Notes under the pieces: model-generated
What the model was told of the DNA's origin: nothing
The model's database searches: none
Seen by the model: only the letters and a program-made list of their open reading frames with translations
DNA from: an uncultured Selenomonadales bacterium
GTDB taxonomy: Bacteria; Bacillota; Negativicutes; Acidaminococcales; Acidaminococcaceae
Direction of reading: 5' to 3'
DNA: 64,000 nt
Assembly: GCA_900315805.1 (NCBI GenBank)
Contig: ONAN01000002.1
Location: forward strand, 1-64,000
In this document: positions 59,564-64,000 of the stretch, one piece after another
Numbering within the stretch: position 1 is the stretch's first letter
Layout of the letters: each line of letters opens with the position of its first letter
Position numbers and translations under genes: made by a program

Positions 59564-60142
59564 GTGACAAACTCAAGCGTATTGCGTGACAAAAGCATCG
59601 TAGGCGCGCCGATCGTCCACATGGTCTGCATGGCTGTGCTGCTGTTCGCGTTCTGGATGCTCTTGTCCGGGAACACCCAAATCAAGTTCATCACCTATGG
59701 CGTCCTGACATCCGTCATCGCTTCCTGGGTTTGCTACCCGCTGCTCCTCGTGAGCAACCTGGCCGGAACGAAAAAGTACTTCATTTTCGGGATCAATCCC
59801 TTCAAACTGATTTACTATTTCTTCTGGCTCATGTGGCAGTTGATCCTGGCGAACATCGACGTCATCAAGGCGACGGTGCGTCCGGAACTGAAGATCAACC
59901 CGTGCGTCGTGCGCTTCCGCTACACGGCGGACAATCCGATGGCGAAGGTCATCCTGGCCAACTCCATCACCCTGACGCCCGGCACGGTCACCATGAACGT
60001 GACGCCCGAGGGCGTCTTCGAAGTCCATGCCCTGACGGACGGCGCCGCCGCGGGCCTGGAAGACCCTTCCGGCATGCCCGGTAAAATTGCCTGGCTGCTG
60101 GGCCAGGACTTCACCTTTGAAAAGATGGGGAGGGATTATTGA
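59564..60142 (+). CDS. mnhE: Mrp-type antiporter subunit E
   Basis: 192 residues from a GTG at 59564 (AAGGTGG five bases upstream). Two or three N-terminal membrane helices are followed by the MnhE soluble domain (WQLILANIDVIKATVRPELKINP, LANSITLTPGTVTMNVTPEG). First gene of an overlapping series, coupled to mnhF through TGATG. Confidence 0.9.
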   Translation: MTNSSVLRDKSIVGAPIVHMVCMAVLLFAFWMLLSGNTQIKFITYGVLTSVIASWVCYPLLLVSNLAGTKKYFIFGINPFKLIYYFFWLMWQLILANIDVIKATVRPELKINPCVVRFRYTADNPMAKVILANSITLTPGTVTMNVTPEGVFEVHALTDGAAAGLEDPSGMPGKIAWLLGQDFTFEKMGRDY

Positions 60143-60405
60143 TGCATACTTTTTTGCTGATCCTCACGGCAGTCCTGCTGCTGACCATCTTTTTGATGCT
60201 GCAGCGGCTCTTCCGCGGCCCCACGATCTTTGACCGCATGAATGGACTGGGCGTCATCACGGCGGATACGATCCTGCTGATCGTGATTTACGGATTCCTG
60301 GACGGACAGCCCGGCATGTATGTCGACCTGGCGCTGGCATACGCCATGATGGGCTGCCTCGGCTCGGTAATCCTGGCGAAATATCTGGGAGGGAAGAAAT
60401 TATGA
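60142..60405 (+). CDS. mnhF: Mrp-type antiporter subunit F
   Basis: 87 residues with three membrane helices and the MnhF phrases RLFRGPTIFDRMNGLGVITAD and DLALAYAMMGCLGSVILAKYL. The start overlaps the mnhE stop by one base and the end overlaps mnhG by four. Confidence 0.92.
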   Translation: MHTFLLILTAVLLLTIFLMLQRLFRGPTIFDRMNGLGVITADTILLIVIYGFLDGQPGMYVDLALAYAMMGCLGSVILAKYLGGKKL

Positions 60406-60767
60406 TTTTCGGCATCCCTGTGCGGGAATTCATCGCCTTCGTGCTGATGGGCCTGGGTCTGATCTTCCTCGTCGGTTCCGCCATCGGCATGCTGCGCCTG
60501 CCTGATTTTTACAGCCGGGTGCATGCTTCGGGCAACAGCGAGACCCTGGGAACGGCGCTGGTCTTCCTGGGTCTGGCGATTTACAACGGTTTCACCGATG
60601 CATCGTTCAAGATCATCGTCATCTTCCTCTTCGTGTTCCTTGGCAACCCCATCGGGTCGCACATCCTCTCCAAGGCAGCCTATAAGACGGGCCACCCGGT
60701 CTGGACGCTGAAGCACGCGGACGAAGTGGAGGAATTTGAGAAAAAGGCCGGGGAGGAGGAGAACTAA
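60402..60767 (+). CDS. mnhG: Mrp-type antiporter subunit G
   Basis: 121 residues with three membrane helices; GSAIGMLRLPDFYSRVHASGNSETLG is the MnhG signature. A charged tail (EVEEFEKKAGEEEN) ends at the start of the next gene with a one-base overlap. Confidence 0.92.
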   Translation: MIFGIPVREFIAFVLMGLGLIFLVGSAIGMLRLPDFYSRVHASGNSETLGTALVFLGLAIYNGFTDASFKIIVIFLFVFLGNPIGSHILSKAAYKTGHPVWTLKHADEVEEFEKKAGEEEN

Positions 60768-61009
60768 TGCAGATATATACGATTGAAGCAGTGCTCCTCG
60801 TCTTCCTGATCTTCATTACGGCCAGCATCATCTACTGCCGCGACATCCTGAGCGCCGTCTACATTTACAGCGCTTTCAGCTTCTGTGCCGTTCTGCTGTA
60901 TCTGATGATGGGCTCGCCGGACGTGGCCTTTACGGAAGTCGTGGTAGGCACCGTATCTACCATCTTCTATGTCATCTCGTTGAAGAAAATCGATAGGTGG
61001 TGTAAGTAA
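60767..61009 (+). CDS. MbhD-like subunit (DUF4040, split MrpA C-terminal part)
   Basis: 80 residues, two or three membrane helices. ILSAVYIYSAFSFCAVLLYLMMGSPDVAFTEVVVG is the segment found in the C-terminal part of MrpA and in MbhD of membrane-bound hydrogenases. It is a separate gene here, as in Mbh operons. One-base overlaps on both sides. Confidence 0.82.
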   Translation: MQIYTIEAVLLVFLIFITASIIYCRDILSAVYIYSAFSFCAVLLYLMMGSPDVAFTEVVVGTVSTIFYVISLKKIDRWCK

Positions 61010-61314
61010 TGCGAGGCTTTGTTATCACTGTACTGGCGCTGCTGACGGGCCTGTTCTGCAGCAGCGTGACCTATCTGCCCGTCATCGGCAGTCCCTATTC
61101 CGTACCGAACCAGCATATTACACCGGTCTATATCGCCCAGAGTGAGGTCGATACGGGTTCCCCGAACATCGTAACGGGTACCCTGGCCGACTACAGAGGT
61201 TTCGATACCATGTGGGAAACGACGGTCATGTTCCTGTCAGGATTGACGGCGACGCTGATCCTGAGCAAATCGACGATGGGACGCCGTCCGGAGAAGGAGG
61301 ATGATTACGAATGA
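61009..61314 (+). CDS. MbhE-like subunit (split MrpA/B part)
   Basis: 101 residues. A signal-anchor helix, a periplasmic loop (GSPNIVTGTLADYRGFDTMWETTVMF, the conserved ADYRGFDT motif of MrpA/MbhE) and a second helix. It overlaps mnhB by four bases. Separate MbhD and MbhE genes mark this as the Mbh-like, not the usual Mrp, arrangement. Confidence 0.8.
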   Translation: MRGFVITVLALLTGLFCSSVTYLPVIGSPYSVPNQHITPVYIAQSEVDTGSPNIVTGTLADYRGFDTMWETTVMFLSGLTATLILSKSTMGRRPEKEDDYE

Positions 61315-61766
61315 TGAAAGATCCTTTCGGGGGCATCATCCTGAACATCGCCTTCCGGATGCTGGTCCCGTTCTCCGTGGTCTACGCCGTGTACGTACTG
61401 CTGCTCGGCGAATCGAGCCCCGGCGGCGGCTTCCAGGCCGGCGTCGTCATGGGCTTCGGTATCGTCCTGGCGCGGCTGATCCTCGGGGAAGATTCGATCC
61501 TGTTTAACATCAAGGCGAAGAACAGCCTGGCCCTGGCGGGCTTCGGCACGTTCATCTACGCCCTGGCCGGCTGGCTGACCCTGTTCGGCGGCGGCAAGTT
61601 CCTCGATTACAGCTTCCTGCCGTTTACGGCGGAACATGCGAACGAGCTGCACGCCCTGGGCATCCTGATGATTGAAACCGGCGTAACGATCTGCGTCATG
61701 ATGACCATCCTGAACATCATGGATGCACTGGTGAAAAGGAGTGAAGACGATGGAAGCGTTGAATGA
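61311..61766 (+). CDS. mnhB: Mrp-type antiporter subunit B
   Basis: 151 residues, four membrane helices. The MnhB phrase LLGESSPGGGFQAGVVMGFG is clear, and ELHALGILMIETGVTICVMMT closes the domain. It overlaps mnhC by 17 bases. Confidence 0.92.
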   Translation: MMKDPFGGIILNIAFRMLVPFSVVYAVYVLLLGESSPGGGFQAGVVMGFGIVLARLILGEDSILFNIKAKNSLALAGFGTFIYALAGWLTLFGGGKFLDYSFLPFTAEHANELHALGILMIETGVTICVMMTILNIMDALVKRSEDDGSVE

Positions 61767-62124
61767 GTTTCTGGCCCGCCGCGGCATCTACACCCTCGTC
61801 ATGATCCTCTTTTTCCTGGGTGTCTACGGTATGGTCCTGAGCAAGAACTATTTCAAGAAACTGATGGCGATGAACGTCATGCAGGTCGCCGTCATCTTCT
61901 TCTACCTCTGCTTCGCGCAGAAGGAAGGCGGCATGATCCCTATCCTGGTTCCGGGCAATGTGGATCCTGCCTCCTACATCAACCCCCTCCCGCACGCCCT
62001 GATGCTGACGGCCATCGTAGTCAGCATGGGTACCAGCGGCGTGGCAATCGCCCTGCTGATGCGGATCAAGGAAAGCTATGGATCCGTGGAGGAGCCGGAG
62101 GTACTAAGGAGGGCTAGCAAATGA
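61750..62124 (+). CDS. mnhC: Mrp-type antiporter subunit C (NuoK-like)
   Basis: 124 residues from the ATG at 61750, with AAAGGAG eight bases upstream; the GTG at 61741 is too close to it. Three helices with LFFLGVYGMVLSKNYFKKLMAMNVMQ and PHALMLTAIVVSMGTSGVAIALLMRI, the NuoK fold including the membrane glutamate neighbourhood. It overlaps mnhD by four bases. Confidence 0.9.
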   Translation: MEALNEFLARRGIYTLVMILFFLGVYGMVLSKNYFKKLMAMNVMQVAVIFFYLCFAQKEGGMIPILVPGNVDPASYINPLPHALMLTAIVVSMGTSGVAIALLMRIKESYGSVEEPEVLRRASK

Positions 62125-63620
62125 GCATTAGTACGCATGCTCCCGTGTTCATCGTGCTGCTGCCCCTGACAGCGTCCCTGCTGTGCCTGTGCTTCAGCCG
62201 TCTGAACCGCAAGCTGGGCGCCTGGATTGTGCAGGCCGCCATCGCCGGTTCGTTCGTGGCATCGCTCTCCACGATGTACCAGGTACTCAACAGCGGCAGC
62301 CACAATCTGCACTATTGGATGGGCAACTGGGAGCCCCCTATCGGCATTGAGTTCGCCGTGGATCCCCTCAATGCGGCCGTGTTGTGCATGATCACCTTCC
62401 TTTCGCTGGTCATCAGCTTCTACGGCAAGCCGTTCCTCGTCAACGAGGACTGGCTGCACTACGGCGGTTACTACACGTTGTACGGCCTTCTGACCGTCGG
62501 CCTTTGCGGCATGGTGGTCACGGGCGACGTGTTCAACATGTACGTGTATCTCGAAATCATGTCCCTGTCCGGTTACGGCCTCATCGCCCTGGGCGGGAAA
62601 AAGTCCATGATTGCGGCGTTCCGCTATCTGCTCGTCGGAACGATTGCCGCGTCGTTATATCTGATCGGCATCGGTTATGTCTACAGCATGACCGGTTCCC
62701 TGAACATGGCGGACATCAGCGTCCGCATCCAGCCGTTCGTGCACACGCCGCTCTTCGCATTCGCCGTGGCGTGCTTCCTGATCGCCTTCGGCATCAAGAT
62801 GGCCCTGTTCCCGCTGCACGGCTGGCAGCCTGACGCCTACACCTACGCCCATCCCGGCGCCGCGGGCCTCATTTCGGGCTGCATGTCCAAAGTACCGGCT
62901 TACGCCATGCTGCGTTTCTTCTTCTACATCTTCGGTGTCACCAGTCCTGTCATGTCGGCCCTGCTCGACGTGCTCGGCATCATGGGTATCGGCGGTATCC
63001 TCATCGGGTCCGTCATGGCCCTGGCCCAGTACGACTTCCGCCGCATGCTCGCGTACTCTTCCGTGGCCCAGCTCGGCTACATCGCCGTCGGCATGGCCAT
63101 GGGCAACATGTACGGCTTCATCGGTGCTGTACTGCACCTCATCAACCACGCCTTCATGAAGAGCTGCCTGTTCCTTGTGGTAGGCGGCATCTCCTACCGG
63201 TTCGGCGAAGTCAACCTGTACCGCCTGGGCGGCCTGAACAAAAAGATGACCGTTTCCTCCGTGGCGCTGTGCTTTGCCGTCCTGTCCATGGTCGGCATCC
63301 CGCCCACCTGCGGATTCTTCTCCAAGTGGTACCTGATGCTCGGCGCCTACGAAGGCAAAGAGTACATCTTTATCGCCATCCTCGTCATCAGTTCGCTGCT
63401 GAACGCGATTTACTACTTCCGCATCATTGAGCAGATGTTCGTCCAGCGCGAAGCGTCCCTGACGGAACTCCACAAACCGGCCACGAAGTTCGGCCTGCCC
63501 ATGAGCATGGTACTGCCGATCGGCATTACGGGCCTGGGCATCCTGGTGCTCGGCATCTACAGCTACGACATCGTGGTAGGAGTGCTTAAACTAGGGTTAC
63601 CGGAGGTGTTCCTGAGATGA
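62121..63620 (+). CDS. mnhD: Mrp-type antiporter subunit D (NuoN/NuoM-like)
   Basis: 499 residues, about 14 membrane helices. Proton_antipo_M features: MYVYLEIMSLSGYGLIA with the key glutamate, KMALFPLHGWQPDAYTYAHP with the broken-helix lysine, and RRMLAYSSVAQLGYI. It moves ions in the antiporter or in a redox-driven complex. It overlaps the next gene by four bases (ATGA). Confidence 0.93.
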   Translation: MSISTHAPVFIVLLPLTASLLCLCFSRLNRKLGAWIVQAAIAGSFVASLSTMYQVLNSGSHNLHYWMGNWEPPIGIEFAVDPLNAAVLCMITFLSLVISFYGKPFLVNEDWLHYGGYYTLYGLLTVGLCGMVVTGDVFNMYVYLEIMSLSGYGLIALGGKKSMIAAFRYLLVGTIAASLYLIGIGYVYSMTGSLNMADISVRIQPFVHTPLFAFAVACFLIAFGIKMALFPLHGWQPDAYTYAHPGAAGLISGCMSKVPAYAMLRFFFYIFGVTSPVMSALLDVLGIMGIGGILIGSVMALAQYDFRRMLAYSSVAQLGYIAVGMAMGNMYGFIGAVLHLINHAFMKSCLFLVVGGISYRFGEVNLYRLGGLNKKMTVSSVALCFAVLSMVGIPPTCGFFSKWYLMLGAYEGKEYIFIAILVISSLLNAIYYFRIIEQMFVQREASLTELHKPATKFGLPMSMVLPIGITGLGILVLGIYSYDIVVGVLKLGLPEVFLR

Positions 63621-64000
63621 TAGTGAATGATCCGAGACCTTTCCTTGCTGTCGGGACCGCGTTCCTGGCGGCGCTGCTCGTGTCGTGCAGCCGCAAGCAT
63701 CCCAATATCCGCGAAACGTGGAGCACCGTTGCCTCGTTCCTCATGTTCGGCCTGATCATCAGTATGGTCGGCGGCGTGCTGAACGGCAATGTGTACCAGT
63801 GGACCTTGTTCCAGCTGACCGATACGGTCGGACTCACACTGCGCACCGATACGGCGGGCATGATCTTCGCCTGCCTGTCGTCCCTGCTGTGGATCCCCAT
63901 CAACTTCTATTCCATCGGCTATATGCGGAATAACCACGAAGCGGAACAGACCGGTTACTTCGCGTCCTTCGCCGTCTGCCTGGGCGCGACCGTGGGCGTT
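63617..64000 (+). CDS. 3'-partial second antiporter-like (NuoL/MrpD-type) subunit
   Basis: At least 128 residues from the ATG at 63617, overlapping the mnhD stop; the frame is open to the window end. N-terminal helices with AVGTAFLAALLVSC, FLMFGLIISMVGGVLNGNVYQW and TDTAGMIFACLSSLLWIPINFYSIGYMRNN match the beginning of complex I-like antiporter subunits. A second antiporter subunit after MrpD is expected in Mbh/Mbx-like clusters rather than plain Mrp. What follows is not visible. Confidence 0.82.
   Translation, partial: MIVNDPRPFLAVGTAFLAALLVSCSRKHPNIRETWSTVASFLMFGLIISMVGGVLNGNVYQWTLFQLTDTVGLTLRTDTAGMIFACLSSLLWIPINFYSIGYMRNNHEAEQTGYFASFAVCLGATVGV

Overview
The window is a piece of a G+C-rich bacterial chromosome, most likely an anaerobic Negativicutes member (Acidaminococcus/Phascolarctobacterium-like). 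The assignment is an inference. It rests on two Bacillus-type core gene orders (tatD-yabE-rnmV-rsmA and yybS-gdpP-rplI-dnaB-purB/purA), a biotin-type decarboxylase carboxyltransferase, formate-tetrahydrofolate ligase, and an Mrp/Mbh-type antiporter operon. There is no rRNA, CRISPR array, prophage or insertion sequence that I can recognise.

Layout. 0-1 kb: the 3' part of a secreted-protein gene that starts in an in-frame 24-bp (8-codon) repeat. 1.1-5.7 kb: nitroreductase, tatD, yabE-like, rnmV, rsmA, MarR. 5.7-11.9 kb: a minus-strand sulfur/thiolation run (Rrf2 regulator, cysK, HD protein, mnmA, a secreted protein, HD protein) divergent from nifS. 12-15.5 kb: a YneA-like LysM protein behind a LexA-type box, gluQ, and a DUF697-like membrane protein. 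15.7-23.9 kb: yybS, gdpP, rplI, dnaB, purB, purA. 23.9-24.7 kb: a gene-free stretch that looks like a minus-strand structured RNA followed by a BirA-type control region. 24.7-27.9 kb: bioY, thiolase, acyl-CoA ligase. 28-34.2 kb: tRNA-Lys, an LRAT-like protein, a lipoprotein ABC importer, a MocR-type regulator with xpt, and tRNA-Gly.

34.2-40.7 kb is a visibly A+T-richer island, all on the minus strand: AEC permease, LysR regulator, SLC13/DASS transporter, family III CoA-transferase and an MmdA/PccB-like carboxyltransferase. Read together, the genes suggest import of a dicarboxylate, CoA activation by exchange, and biotin-dependent decarboxylation. 40.8-50.3 kb: adaptor lipoprotein, radical SAM protein, an NlpC/P60 hydrolase with a long Lys-Pro-Ala linker, a DhaR-like regulator without a GAFTGA loop, trmB, and a SEDS/PBP pair. 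50.4-53.5 kb: fhs, an atypical folD, a VanZ-like protein.

53.6-58.4 kb: a second paralog of the first secreted protein, a response regulator, HU, an LTxxQ-motif membrane protein and a sensor kinase. 58.5-64 kb: a short-chain dehydrogenase and an Mrp operon ordered E-F-G-(MbhD)-(MbhE)-B-C-D-D', as in Mbh-type complexes; it runs off the window.

The observations most worth following are: the candidate ~460-nt ncRNA at 23.86-24.32 kb; a covarying hairpin family behind both secreted paralogs; the decarboxylation island; and a set of enzymes or regulators lacking a canonical key residue (FolD, MocR, thiolase, DhaR-like).
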